Source: Chimonanthus salicifolius
Taxonomy: Eukaryota; Streptophyta; Magnoliopsida; Laurales; Calycanthaceae
DNA: 64,000 bases
Assembly (NCBI GenBank): GCA_013350335.1
Contig: CM023538.1
Coordinates: 49,737,195-49,801,194 of the forward strand
Direction: 5' to 3'
Positions within the stretch are counted from its first letter, which is position 1. Every line of letters begins with the position of its first letter. The position numbers were made by a program, and so were the translations under genes. The notes under the pieces are model-generated. The model did not search any database. It was given only the letters and a program-made list of their open reading frames with translations, and was not told the DNA's origin. Positions 1 to 13,313 of the stretch are shown piece after piece.

Positions 1-1345
1 GAACCTCTTCATCACAAGGGTTAAAAATCTCTTCCTCTAATACAATCGATGGGTCCATTGTTCCTGGCTGTTACACACTGCTGTTTTTTTTTTTGGCTTT
101 TGCAACTACATCATCATACTGTTGTATGAAATCTTCTCTTTGAAATACTGCTGTTTCTGCTTCTTTCTTTCTGCTGGTTAACACGATGCTTGCAAATTGC
201 TCTTTGTTGATTTCTTGGTGGCAGCCAGAGACTTATTCATGAGCTGATTTCTAATTCCTTATCTTAATAAATGAGAGCTATATGGTGGTCCAAGAAGGTG
301 GGTCAAGACCCACACCAGACACATGCAAAATTCTTGCTTTATACAGCAATAACCACTTCATACAACACATCACCTTGCATGCTTCACTTGCTTGCATTCT
401 CCATTTATGTGATGAGCTTTGCAAATGGCTTCCTAGACTTAGATCATGGGCTTGAACTTCAATCTAGGCTTGGGCATTGCCGGCAGACCCACTTTTACAT
501 TTCTTCAAAATAGATCCTTTGGCCAATCTTTTGCATTTTTTTTTCCATTTTAGCTCTTTTTCTTGAATTTCTCCAAATTTACCTGTGAAATTCCAAAATC
601 CCATTAATTATATAAGATATACAAAATTTATGAGCTAACTAATTTAAATATTAAGGGTAAAATAGTCATTTTACTATGCTCATCAGTGGTTCGGCCCCAA
701 CCGACTTACGTTCACGGCGCGTGATATAATTTTATTAAGAGATAATATAATACACAAGATACAAGAGAGAGTAGTAAATGAGTTTAAACTAAACCCAAAC
801 CCGAACACAGAGAGCACGAACTATCCCACTCTTGAGCGAACCCAATTCAGTTCGTATATGCTGCCTCTCTGTTTGATTTCTCTCTGCACGTTGGTGTCAC
901 CTTGTGAGTACTTTTTGCTGCCTGAAAAAATCTCTCATGCACCCATGTTGTAGTGTGTTTTGCTGCCAAGAAGACCACTTTGTTATATTGTCCTTTTCTA
1001 AGAATTCAATGCATGAACATTAGCAAAGTCTCTCAGTCTCCTTCACCAAGCATGCAACTTCTCTGTATGTTGCAGCCGTGCAGCCTCTCTTGTTCTAAGC
1101 TGATACAGAGCAGTCTCTGCTTTATGTAAACTCCCTGTCTCGTGTGTATTCTCTCAGACTGTCGACCAGCCAGCCCTATTATATATTTAGAGCACCGACT
1201 CAAGTTAAGCAATCCTTATCATACCTCTTCAGCCAGTGACGTGTAAGCCTTCCCAGTTGTAAATGATCAATTCAAAGATTAAGAATAGAATCTTGTTTAA
1301 TACAGACTCCGACAACAATTCCATCTTACAGTCGTTATAGCAATT
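1..1345. other. Intergenic sequence, no gene recognised
   Basis: AT-rich DNA with only short, uncharacterised open frames. The stretch 700-1250 is less AT-rich and pyrimidine-rich but shows no recognisable domain, exon structure or repeat end. It is either host intergenic DNA or an old repeat too decayed to name. Confidence 0.5.
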
Positions 1346-3278
1346 TGATGAGCACATGAAAATGACTATTTTACTCTTATATTTGGACCAGTTAGCCCTT
1401 ATTTTTTGTGTTTTATGATATGTTTAATGTGATTTTGGAAGTTTTGTAGGATTTATAAGGAAATACAAGATATGAGAATTCAAATGGTGAATTTTGCAAT
1501 TTATAGGCATAAGTTGTTATTTTTGGGAAGTTGAAATTTTAATAATTATTTTACCACAATTTTAAGAGTTTTATTTGTAAACTAATTAATTCAAATCCAT
1601 TCATGAGAGTTTAGATTAATTTAGTCATTTTTATAATTGAATGTAAGTGGTAAAATTATTTATTAGATTTTCTATAATTTGAAAAGTCCAGTTATTAAGC
1701 CCATTAAGAAAAACCCATGAAGAAATCCACATGTGTGAATTCTATTTTCATCATCTCAAGATACATATGAGGAAATTCGAAATTTACAAGCCAATATAAG
1801 AAGATTTTCTAATTTAGCAAGTGGATTAAGGAAAAAGAAACAAAATAAGAAGGGGAGAAAAAGAAGGAAGGTTTGATATATCTTCGGTATTTTGGCCATA
1901 AAGGTTCATTCCAGTATCCAATTGCTTTGATTCTTTTTGGGTTTGAAAGAAGAATTTAAGGGATACAACTTTATAGTTTACGACTTTTCATAATTCGGAC
2001 GTTAATTTGGTCAAAACTGAGCTGCAATTTGGTACATGTGCATAAAACGAGATTTTGACCCACTTTCCTTACACAAATTTTACTAATTTTTCCACTTCCT
2101 TATCTCCTTTAAGTCATTTCATGTTTAGCACAAACCATATCAGCCCTTCAAGTGTCCATTGGTTTATTTAAATCTTTAAATATAAGCCATTCATTCCACC
2201 TCCTTTCATCTATAAATACTCCCTCTCCCATTGAGAAAATTGAACTTGGCTGAAGAAATTGAGGGGCTGTGCATAGGAGAGGAGGGAAAGAAGAAAATAA
2301 GAGAAACTTTGGCAATTTTGATTTCCATAAGGGTTTGAGGTTGGTGGTTTTTAATTTTCCATTGTATTATTGAGTTCTCTTAATTCCAAAATGCTTTGTT
2401 TTGTAATTCTAATTTCATATTTTAATAATAAGAGAAAGGTGTGATGAAATATTTAGTCTATGGTTTTCCAATTAGTCAATTGATGTATAGTGATTATTTG
2501 ATTTTATTTTTATTCTTTAATTAAGTCTATTTGTCAATTTATTTTAAGTGTTTCAAATTAAATGTAATGAAAATTTAGATTGAATAAACTTCTTTCTTCG
2601 ATCTAAGGCTCAGAGTGCGATGAAATATTTTAGATTTGGCGAAAAATTTTAAATTCTATCCATTCTAAGGTCTAATTTGAGATTTTTAATTTAATTGAAT
2701 CCATATATTTAATTCTTAGAATAATTATTAATGAAAAATTTGAGTGCATGATTGGTGATTTACTTGAGCTTCGTATTCTAGGCCTTTGCTTTATTTTGAA
2801 AATATGAAAAATAATGTCTCCTTGATTTACTTGAACTAGTTCCACCGTAAGTATGTATAGAGATAGTTTAGGTGTTTTAAATGTTATTTTTATTTTTAAA
2901 ATCCAAACTCTTGAAAATTGAAGAACTAGGTTGGTAAATTAATTAATTGCATCTTAATTTTATTTTCTAAGTTAGATTAAGATTAAGTATATTTTTAAAT
3001 TAAATCCACCATCTTAATTAAAATTAGTTAAATTGTTTTATTTTATGTTTAAATCTAGAATGTTTCTAAATTAAAACTAAAATTCATATATTAGATAAAT
3101 AACTCCATATTTATGATTTTTCTCTATGTTCTCGAAATTTCTTAATTTACATAATTCAATGGTATATTTTTCAAGGTTCTATTTTCTTTAGTTCCAATGG
3201 GTTCGACCTTAGACTCAATTGCTATATTATTTAATGGTTCGTGCACTTGCGAGTTATAAATTTAAAATTTGCACAACA
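1346..3278 (+). mobile_element. Solo LTR, Tat-like Ty3/gypsy
   Basis: The block begins TGATGAGCACATG and ends GCACAACA. Its last 110 bases hold the stretch around 3200-3255 (GGGTTCGACC, then GTGCACTTGCGAG) that I associate with the 3' ends of Tat/Athila-type plant LTRs. A TATA-like TCTATAAATAC lies near 2210. The flanking 5-mers are CAATT (1341-1345) and TAATT (3279-3283), one C-to-T difference apart, as expected for a decayed target duplication. No internal retroelement coding sequence is attached, so a solo LTR of about 1.93 kb fits best. The family assignment comes from remembered motifs and is the weak point. Confidence 0.5.
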
Positions 3279-3283
3279 TAATT

Positions 3284-6004
3284 GCTTTCTAATATTATAA
3301 TAATTGCTATGTACAAGGAAACCCAGCCTTCTGAGTCTTATCCCACTTAAGCAATTGCTCTTTACTTGCCAAATTCAAAATTGCGTTCGAGCCACACGTC
3401 AACAGTAAACTCTTCAAACAAGAACTATTCAAGGCTTCAAGCTTTTCAAACTAAAACTCTAATTTGACATTATTGAATAAAAAATTCCTTTGACTCATTT
3501 ATTTTTAATAGTATTGTTATTTTCTGTATATTTTAATTTTATGAAACTTAAATTGTCATTATATTCATTATGAAAAAAACTATTCAAATATTTTTTCCAT
3601 TTAATTTATACAAATAACATAGATAGTTCTTAGTATGTAAAAATAAAATTACCGTAAGCGTCATACACGTTGAAGGGTCTAGGGGACTAAACAATCAGTC
3701 CTTGTATACTGTTCTTTCTAATGTAATGAAGACTTGTAGATATTGTCCTTGCATGATAGGGATCACCGAGATGAAACATGTGGACACCTTCCATCATTTG
3801 CCTATAGTTCCCTTCTTCTCTCTTTTTATCTTTTTTAATAATAATGATAAAATTAATTTTTTTTTTTTAAAAGTGATACACTATAAAAAAAAAAAATAAT
3901 GGTGTAAAAATCATTAACTGATTAGTCAGATGAAACATGCATTTACCTTGGATCATTGTCCTTTCATGATAGGAAGCAGACAAAAAAAAAATGCCCCTAA
4001 TATAATAAGGCCAAAATGCAAATTACATCTCCATTTAAGTTCTTTGTCATGAATTTAATTTAGTGGTACGTATTAATTGACATTACTGAAGCTTTTGGTA
4101 ATTAAAACAAATAGACTTGATTTTCACCACTAAAATATATTACAAGATTATGATTAAGTACTAACATCCAATTCCCTTATTATCTTCACATTCAAATGGT
4201 GTAATGATATGCTCGCAACCAAAGTGGTCTTACACTATTTTAGTGGACGCACTTGTGCCATCCTATAATTTTCATTTATACTTATTTAGTCAAATTAGAA
4301 CTCTAAGTTATTCAATTTGATTTAAGAAACTAGTTTAGTGAGCCTTTTTATAGATATTAGTTATTTTTAGGAAATTTCTTATCAAAAGTATAAATAAAAG
4401 ACTACAATTCTTTTTCTTTTTCATCCCAATCTTGTGAATTCCCTCACCTTCACACATAATTTAGAGAAAAAGGAAGACATTCTAAATTTACATCAGTAAT
4501 CCAAATCATCAATTAAAAAAATTTCTAAGATGTATACCAACATTCATACTCGGAGCTCTTTATCATTATAACTCTAACATATGAATGACTCTAATTATTG
4601 AAATTCAATTAATATCACTTAAACACAACATATGATAAACTATTAAGATGCATTAAATCCTAACCACAATATCAATATCATATGCTAAGCACAGGAGACT
4701 GTACTAGTCAAGAATCAGAAAAATCTTAATTTTTGTTTAAGTTACTTTCTACAAGTTTTGTGAAAACTTTGAAGGGGAAGACTCATATCATTTGTAAATA
4801 TAAATATTATTGTTATTTCACATAGTCATTTTCTAAAATATGAAAACCCTAACGGTAATCTAACAATCCATATAAGTTTTTTGATCATTGAGTAGGATCC
4901 GTTCTATGACATGGCTCACCAGAGCACCCATATTTTTCAGCCCATATGTCTGCAAACCTGCAGCATAATTTTTTTAAAGATGTCTTATAAAAATTGAAGT
5001 GATAAGGATATTCTCTTTTTTATAATAAGAGATATTGGTGTACCTTTTTACTGTTTAAATGATGACAAGTAGACAAAAAACAAGTCCAATATCTTTTCTT
5101 ATAATAAACATCGATGTCTCTTTCACTTTCCATAAATTTTGATTCAAATCTCTGCTAGTATAAAACTAAAGTTAGAATGAGTGTTTTTTTTTTATCTGTA
5201 CATATAATGAGAGTGTATTTGCATTTTTCATTTAAAGTTTTGATGCATGCCAAGCTGCAATATAATTTTTAGATCTGGGGTTTTAAGCTGAATCACGAAT
5301 TTCAAGATTGAAACTCAAAGGACCACTCTTAAATCTCTCAATCACTCTCAAGAAAAATGAAGGTGGGGGCTAATTTCAATGAGATTGTTGGCAGAATCAA
5401 CCTCACCAAAGAAATTAGGTGTTCTCGGGCTGACACAAATGAGGAATTGGGAGTTGGCGTGATTAGTACACCTACATCTAATCCAGCTTGAACTCAGACA
5501 AACACGAAGAAATTTCCGAAGACTTGGTTTACTTGTGGAATTTAATACAACACAATAATAAACTAAAAATTAACAGAATAATAACTCACCAATCTGGAAA
5601 GAAAGCACAAAGCTTTGAGTAATTTTTCATATAATCAAAAGTCTACCCCTTAACACAAGGCTCGGTCAATATATAAAGACCTTATTTACACAAATAAAAG
5701 GAATGAAACTAATTACAGAAATTGCTGATTTCTCTCCATATTTTTCTCTCATTGCTGATTTGCAAACCCGACAATTCCTTATGATCAGCAAGCGTGGACA
5801 GTATGGGATCCATAGGTGGATGACATGGCATTTGAGATGGGGCCCTTTCTTTCCACCATCGGTCTGCCGACACATTTGAAGACCCATATAATCAATCGAG
5901 TCCAATTGAGTTGGTTCGTCTTCGCGCGAGCCATCGTCGGGTTTATTGAGCCTGATGCTTGCATCAAGTTTGTACAATTTTCAATGAAAATATATTTGTT
6001 CGAA
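3284..6004. other. Intergenic sequence with decayed repeats, no gene
   Basis: AT-rich sequence without a supported gene. A short imperfect inverted repeat around 5010-5110 (ATAATAAGAGATATTGG against CCAATATCTTTTCTTATAA) may be a tiny MITE remnant. The open frames near 5666-6022 overlap on both strands and match no family I recognise. Confidence 0.4.
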
Positions 6005-6548
6005 AAATTGAAGACAGAGTAGGAATAATACTCATGTCTCGCGATGGATCGTGGTGACGATGCATCGCGAGAAGTTTCTACGCTGCATTGCCAGGTGGCG
6101 ATGGGTCGTCCCTGTCCAAACTCAGATTTTCCATTTAAGTTCGGATGTTCTGGGATCCATTCCTCCTATTCCACTGTGATTCCTAAACACTAGTTAAGAC
6201 CCAAGTCTAAATTAGTAGGGCAAGTAATCAAATTAAAAAGATTATGCATGATTATGATTAGAGACCTATGTTTATGTGTGGAATTGAAAAGAATGTGATA
6301 GTTTTGCAAGATTTAGTGGGTGATACACAAAACATGTCTTGGGATTCACTTTGGCTTTAAGTGGTCTTCAAATGATTAACCTTTAGACCTGGACCTAGAG
6401 GATTCTTGCATGATAATGACACAAATATTATGTGTTGACACATGTACTTAGAAAAATAATCGAGAGTAGCCCCGACATTGTACGTACTAGTTGTAGGACC
6501 AAATTCCTCCACAATCATCTCCATTCAAGTAGGTTTTCCTACATCTTT
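6005..6548 (+). repeat. LTR segment, left copy of the pair with 30766-31262
   Basis: This segment aligns along most of its length with 30766-31262: shared landmarks include GATGGATCGTGGTGACGATG, the run around TTAAGTTCGGATGTTC, and TATTATGTGTTGACAC. It contains the perfect palindrome CGATGCATCG. Removing the solo LTR at 6554-17941 joins it to 17947-19250, which ends at a primer-binding site, so I read it as the left part of that element's 5' LTR. The LTR start (TGTA...) is not visible to the left, so this copy is probably 5'-truncated. Confidence 0.55.
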
Positions 6549-6553
6549 GAAGT
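6549..6553. repeat. Target-site duplication GAAGT, left copy
   Basis: GAAGT here is repeated exactly at 17942-17946, on the far side of the nested LTR stack. This fixes the outer boundaries of the 6554-17941 insertion. Confidence 0.85.
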
Positions 6554-8689
6554 TTTAATGACCCGACCCGATTTTTCAGAGTTTTAGGGTCTAGCTAGCT
6601 GTGGGGTGAGTGTGGGCCTCGTGGTGGGTCCTGGTTTGCCCGGTTTTGAGTTGGGAGACTCGAAGGAAACTTTAGTAATATTGAATTATTGAACATTCTG
6701 TCATACTAAAATTTTGAAAATCACAAGTTTTCCCTCGACGTTTGTCATTTGATGTCTTCGGGTTTTTTAAAATATTTTGAAAATTGGAGATTTTTATTTT
6801 ATAAAAAAGAAGAAGAAGAAGAAGAAGAAGAAAGCCACTAAACCTAACCCCATCCCTTAAAACCTCTTTTTCGGCAGCATTGTAGTGCATAACTACAATG
6901 CCGCCGCAGCAACGTAGTGCATAGCTACAGTGCCGCCGCAGCAACTCCTTTCTCTCATCTTCTTTCCTTCCCTTCTCTAACCTTAACCGCTGCCGTCGCC
7001 GCTCTCATCTCTCTCCCCTCCCTGCGATTCCCTCTCCCTTAGTCTCGCCTTAAGCTCCGACCGGACTCCCTTGCCACTCTGCCTGGATTCCTCTGCGTGT
7101 AGTCGCCAGATTCTTCTCCAACCGAGCCCAGGTGCCCTATGACCCCTCTTCTCTTCTTCTCTTCGAATCTCCTTTTCCTTTTCCCTTTTGTCCTCTAATT
7201 TTCTCTGATTTACTTTGATTTTTCCATGGTTTCCTTAATTTTCTCGGTTTTCCATTGTTTTCCCCTTTTCTTTCCTTTTTTTCCTTCTCTTCTTCCTTTA
7301 TCTTCTCTTTTCCTTTCTCATTCTCCTTTTCTCCTTCCTTCTTCCCCTCTTTCTTGCCCAGATCAGCGAGCCAACTCATTAGCTGTCGAGTTGACTCGGT
7401 TGGGTCCGATTCTGGACCTTGGTGACCCAAGCCCAACTCGGCCCATTTTCCCGAGCCCAGTGTGCAAGCCCTGCTGCCAGGCCTGGCAGCTAGGTCTAGG
7501 CCAAGTTCGGCCAGTCAAACCCAGTCCTGGTCCAGCCCACATTCAGCCCGGCCCGATTTCAGGCCCAACCCGTTTCTACCCAGTTTCTGGCCCGACCCAA
7601 TTTGAAACCCAGATTCTAGTTTTGGGCTCAATTTCGAGCCCGGCCCAATTTTGGATCCAGTTTTCAGTTTCAGGCCCGCTTCAGTTCGGTTTGGACCCGA
7701 CTCGCTTTCGGGCCCGTTTGTAGTCCAGACTTGGTTTGACCCGATTTGCCCAGTTACTTATCCTTGTGTTCTTGTTTCACCAGATTGAGCCCCTTCAACC
7801 CCCGGACTCATTTTCTCGCTTTTGATTTTAAGAACACACACAAGTGACAGAACTTATCACCGCTTTTAGCATGCATCTATGCATCTTACTTCTGTATCAA
7901 ATGTGCGGGTACGAAATGCGGCGAATGGGGGTCCTCGATATTATGAGCCACTCAGCAAGGGAACTGTTGATACCATTATGTGGTGGGCCCCCATCCGGGT
8001 GTATTTGTATCCGACGCCCACAGAGGTATATTCGTGCTGCTTATCTAATGTCATGATTGATTGGTTGCGTGGTGACATGATATGGTTTATTTTTATTTAT
8101 TGATAATATGTTAAGATGCCAATATGCGAATATGTGATATGTGGTGATATATGCCTGATTATGGTGTGGTATGTAGTGTCGATAATATGCTATATGATTA
8201 TGTGATAGTTAGTTTGAACTGCTAGACATTATAACATGTTTGGATGTTAACATGTCAGCCCGTGATAAATAGTGATGTATACTCCTGATTGTTATGTGAT
8301 GAACTATGTTAATTGCATGTGTAGGCGTAGAGATAATGGTGCACACATATAACTAACGTATGTGGGATGCCTATGGGGCATGGGTAAAAAGCCACATCAT
8401 GATTTAGAGACTCCCCCTAGCTTGTCTGGTAGTTAGGGTGGGGATATTATGTGGGACCGCACAGTGGATGCGTGGTTGGGATGCAGACTCCATTGCGATT
8501 GGAAATGGATAGTTGTACCCCCTTGCATGGATCAAATGGTCGGTCCGTCTTGTGTTTCTCAGACACACCTATGAGAGAGGTGTAATCTGATTTAGAGAAC
8601 AATGTACCTGGGAGTCCCAGATAAGGACTAATTGGGAGGTAGTTATATTAGCCCTAGAGAGAGACCATCGGGTTGAATGTTGGTCTCCC

Positions 8690-9224
8690 ACTGGTATGGT
8701 TTGTGATTCTTCGGATGACCGAGTAGGCTGAGGAGGTGCTCACCCGGTCATTGGTGGAGGGACGATACGAGTGGGGACAACTCCCACTGGTATGGTTTGT
8801 GATTCCCCGAATGACTGAGTAGGCTGAGGAGGTGCTCGCCTGCTCATTGGTCGAGGCACGATGCGGTGAGGGACAGCTCCCGTTAGTATAGTTTGTGATT
8901 CCCCGGATGACCGAGTAGGCTGAGGAGGTGCTCGCCCGCTCATTGGTCGAGGGACGATGCGGTGAGGGACAACTCCCACTGGCATGGTTCGTGATTCCCC
9001 GGATGACCAAGTAGGCTGAGGAGGTGCTCGCCTGCTCATTGGTCGAGGGACGATGCGGTGAGTGACAACTCCCGCTAGTATAGTTTGTGATTCCCTGGAT
9101 GACCGAGTAGGCTGAGGAGGTGCTCGCCCGCTCATTGGTCAAGGGACGATACGGTGAGGGACAACTCCCACTGGCATGGTTCGTGATTCCCCAGATGACC
9201 AAGTAGGCTGAGGATGTGCTTGTC
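8690..9224. repeat. 96-bp minisatellite in LTR copy A
   Basis: The anchor AGGAGGTGCT recurs at 8731, 8827, 8923, 9019 and 9115, exactly 96 bases apart. The array is cut at 9224 by the next LTR insertion; the original unit sequence resumes at 12610. Because 96 is a multiple of three and stops are rare, the minus strand stays open in two frames at once. I do not regard it as coding. Confidence 0.9.
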
Positions 9225-10019
9225 TGTAATGCCACGCCCTTTCTCACTATGCCGAGGATCAGAGTCTAATTTTTTTTTCTTTGAAAGAAAAAGTGAGAGA
9301 GAGCAGGACACCACAACGCGAGCTAAGTCCGAGCTTCCAAAGCCCGACCCTTAACTGGCAACCATACGTATGCGTGGACCAAGTCCACTAAAACGGATCA
9401 CAGGTACTCAAGTTAACTTGCGGAATAAGTCATACATGCAGAATTATCATAAATACGGAATTACAATAGGATGACAATCGTATTCCATTTTAGATAGCAA
9501 TGTAGTCCAACACTTAACAATAATTATCTTAAGTTAACATATCCAAAGTTAACATTCAAACCATAACAAATAATCTAAGTTATTACATTCCCAGTTACTA
9601 GCTACTCAAATACCTTATCCATGAGTAACTTAAACAACATATAACTTAGTCATCCAAGCTCCTAAGCTTGGCTCCGATCATGTTCCTCGTTCTGTCCATT
9701 CTTTGTATCATCACTAGGGTAGAAGTAAGGCGTTAGACGACGAGCGCAGTAGGAATTCCAAGTAAGGCTAGCACATGAGTTAGTGTAGAAAAACCAGATA
9801 TAATACATCATAATACATCATACCGTACTTGTAAAGCATTGTAACCAAAACCATGTATGATAATAGAGATCCAATCATACAGATAAAAACCAGAAACATT
9901 GCATGATAATAAAGATCATAATCATGCCGATTCAATGTCATGCCATGCTATCATATGCAATGAGTCCCACCCATCACAAAGCATCCTCTTGATGGAAAGC
10001 TCCTCATCAAGGTATCAAA

Positions 10020-10190
10020 CACATAGTATCATCTTGATGGAAAACTCATCATCAAGGTAACCCCACAGTGGTCTTTCGGACGCCCTGACGGAGGTGGCCT
10101 CCGGTTACTTCTTGATGGAAAATGCACATCAAGGTATCCCCACAGTGGTCTTTCGGACGCCCCAACGGAGTGTGGCCTCCTGTTACATAT
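10020..10190 (-). repeat. Two-copy tandem block inside LTR copy D
   Basis: Two units of about 80 bases, each with a CTTGATGG...CATCAAGG hairpin followed by CCCCACAGTGGTCTTTCGGA. The same two-unit block is present in inverse orientation at 52357-52510 in the related LTR. Confidence 0.8.
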
Positions 10191-10513
10191 CCTCCCTCCC
10201 ATATCATGCATGAGATGCAAATGTCCATATGCTATGCAATTATACAAATCATAGCATTTAAAATCCATATTTGAAACATATCACTTATACAAAATAATTC
10301 ATCAAAATAGGAATAAAAACCATCATACATATCCCATGGTATCAAAGAGGTAAAATCCTACCAAAGACCACTAAAGTGTCCTTGCTTCTTAAACCGGTAA
10401 TCGCTCACGATCGCGCACCGTTTGTGTGGTCCCGTCACCTTGTTACATATCAACAAGTCAATCCCATGTTCCATTTGCTTAAACATTAGGTCAAGTCCAT
10501 AAACACAACCTTG

Positions 10514-11700
10514 TGGGGTTCTGCCATACACCATGGCCGAACCTCACCCACTTGAATTTGGTCATTCTTTTTATTTAACCAATCACATCCAAGTAAACCA
10601 TTTTAAAAACCCTAAGTCCACCAAATACACCTTAGTGGGGTTCAGCCATACAACATGGCCAAACCTCACCATCTTGGTTTTGGTCCCTCCTTCAAGTCCT
10701 TTGATCTTTTAATTAAGTCCATGATCATTCATCCTTTGATTCACTAATCTCATCACTTATACAACAATTATTTAACATTGATAATAATCTAAGTCCACCA
10801 AACACATTCCTCATGGGGTTCGGCCATACGCCATGGCCGAACCCATGATCTTCCATTTTTATCCATATTTATATTCTTTGCCATTGTTTACATCACCTTA
10901 TGTTTAGGTCCAAAAACATAGGTCCACAAAATATTCCTCATGGGGTTCGGCCATACACCATGGCCGAACCCATGGTCCTTCAATTCCATGAGTCAATCAT
11001 ACATTTTAAGCCATTTATACAAATCTATATCCAAGAACATAATCCATTCATCTAACATGATAGATCCATGAATGACCCATTTACATGATTCATGGGGTTC
11101 GGCCAAGCACCATGGCCGAACCCATGATGTCTGATTTTCCCCTTTTCTCCTTTTAATGGTTTACATTCTTAGGTCCATATTCAAAGTCCCTCAATGGGGT
11201 TTAACCATACATTTAGGTTCATCTTTTTGGATCGTCATTTATCATGTTTAAAATCAATTAAACTTATCACCTTTCCCCATCATTTCCATGATCCAAATGC
11301 ATGAACATAATTCCATAATTCTTTATGGGGTTCGGCCATACTCCATGGCCAAACCCATGGTCTAAGGCTCTTCACTAAAAACATCCTTTTAAACCCTTTA
11401 ACATCTTTAATACTCACCAATATCCTTTCCATGGGGTTCGGCCATACAACATGGCCGAACCTTATGGTTCATCTTTTTCACCCATAAATCAAATAACCAT
11501 GATCATAATCTTTGATGGGGTTCGGCCATACCTCATAGCCGGACCCATGGTCCATGGTTCGCATACATAAGTCCATTTACACCCTCTAAACCCTTTTAAA
11601 ATTATGAACATACCTCTATGATTTTCATCCATCAAACTTCCATTAAAATGATCAATGTCCTTCCATGGGATTCGGCCATACAACATGGCCGAACCCTATG
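10514..11700. repeat. Ten dispersed TTCGGCC...GGCCGAA dyads in LTR copy D
   Basis: Near-palindromic copies of GGGGTTCGGCCATAC followed by CATGGCCGAACCC begin at about 10514, 10635, 10816, 10940, 11094, 11197 (degenerate), 11325, 11432, 11516 and 11667. Each can fold into a hairpin with 9-11 bp arms. Spacing is irregular (about 80-180 bp) and the DNA between copies is unrelated AT-rich sequence, so this is not a simple tandem array. Confidence 0.85.
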
Positions 11701-12639
11701 GTTCATCATAGAGTCTTTATCTATAATAAATTTAGGGTTTGTCTTGAGAGGAGAATCGACCTTGAGATAGAGGGAGAGAGTGAGATGAGAAAACACCAAA
11801 TATTTCTTGTCTTGAGAGGTGGGAACGGCCAAGGGAGAGAGAGGGAGAGAGGGAGAGAGTGAAATGAAACTCCACTCCTTTCTTGATTAATGAGGATTGG
11901 CCAAAGGTGGTGTCTTTTGGTGACACCCCTTGGTAACTCCCATGTCCTTTCACCTCCCTCCTTTATGATCCATTTGGAGATTTCATCCTTGAGATGAAAC
12001 ACTCCCAACAGTTTGGCTCTTCAAGATGGAAACCCCCATGCTTCCAACATGTAAGCCTTGGTGTAGGCTTCTGTAACCCCCAAGAATTTTCACCTCCCCA
12101 TTAATGATATAATTGGAGTTTCATCCCATGAGATGAAACTCCCATTTCAACGTGTATGCCTTGAGTTGTTCTTTGAAACAACAAAAACCCCTCATCTTCC
12201 TACTCGACTCACTTGAGATGAATATCCCCATAACTTCCCATCCAACTCATTTAACTCAACTCATCCATTTAACTCAACTCACCTCTTTAATTCAACTCAT
12301 TTAATTCACTTGAATCAACTCAATTATTTGATTCCATTTCCAACTCAAATCAGCCCCAACCTAATTAAGCTTGGACTCACTTGGTGGTCAACCAAGTCAA
12401 ACACGACCCATTGGGTCCCAATTGGGCATTTTGACCCAATTAAATAAATCTCACCCATTTAATTCAATTGAACCATATACAACATCCGTTGGGTCTTAAT
12501 TGGGCAATTGACCCAACACCTTACCCATCTAAGGTCTATCTCCATTAATTCACAAATTATATGGACAATTTCCATAAATATCCATAACTTGAAAATCCGG
12601 GGTGTTACATCGCCGCTCATTGGTCGAGGGATGATGCGG

Positions 12640-13030
12640 TGTGATGTTTTAGGCTATGACACCTGTAGGGTGGGGACAACCTGCGATGTGATGTTATGAG
12701 ATATTACAGGCTAGGACACCTGCAGGGTGGGGATAGCCTGCGATGTGATGTGATGAGATATTCCAGGCTAGGACACCTATAGGGTGGGGACAGCCTGCGA
12801 TGTGATGTGATGGGATATTCCAGGTTAGGACACCTGTAGGGTGGGGACAGCCTGGGATGTGATGTGATGAGATATTCTAGGCTCGGACACCTGTAGGGTG
12901 GGGACAAGTTGCAATGTGATGTGATGTGATGAGATATTCCAGCCATGTAGGGTGGGGACAGCCTGCGATGTGATGTGATGAGATATTCTAGGTTAGGACA
13001 CCTGTAGGGTGGAGACAGCCTATGGTGTGA
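12640..13030. repeat. 57-bp minisatellite in LTR copy A
   Basis: Seven units centred on TAGGGTGGGGACAGCCTGCG, at about 12663, 12722, 12779, 12836, 12893, 12946 and 13003. The sixth unit carries a small deletion. Copy B has only one unit at the matching place (about 16240-16300), so the array expanded after the two LTR copies separated, or contracted in B. Confidence 0.85.
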
Positions 13031-13313
13031 TGTGGTAGTGTGTTTACCCCTAGTTATGACTTTGGGTTCATTGTTGAGACTTGTGTTGTGGGTGTTAACT
13101 CATCATGAATTTATGGACGCCTAACGAGTGAGTTCGGCCGGCTCATTCTGTAGAAGACCTATAGAATTCTGTGAGGGGTGGATAAGCCAGTCGTGTGGAG
13201 ACCAACAAATGGGGTCCAAGGTTATAGGTTTGACTACCAAGACTCTGGTGCTTGGTTGAGGAGACCATAGATGAGTTTGGTTGCAGTCCGTTGAGGATTG
13301 GTGAGGTGGTTAC

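Larger units (their letters stand above)
9225..12609 (-). mobile_element. Solo LTR (copy D) inserted in copy A, same family as 49395-53243
   Basis: Read on the minus strand it begins TGTAACACCCCGGATTTTC and ends GGGCGTGGCATTACA. The 49395-53243 LTR begins TGTAACACCCTGGAATTTC and shares its inner landmarks: dispersed TTCGGCC...GGCCGAA hairpins, and a duplicated block around GGGGCGTCCGAAAGACCACT. The flanking 5-mers are TTGTC (9220-9224) and TCGCC (12610-12614). TCGCC is the base sequence of the minisatellite it entered, so the left copy has probably lost two C to T. It has no internal coding region. Confidence 0.85.

Noticed and set aside
7137..7723. Overlapping open frames on both strands in the GC-rich part of LTR copy A
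   Set aside because: They are low-complexity (Lys/Glu-rich on one strand, Pro/Ser-rich on the other), match no family, and are not preserved as frames in copy B at 13538-14460.
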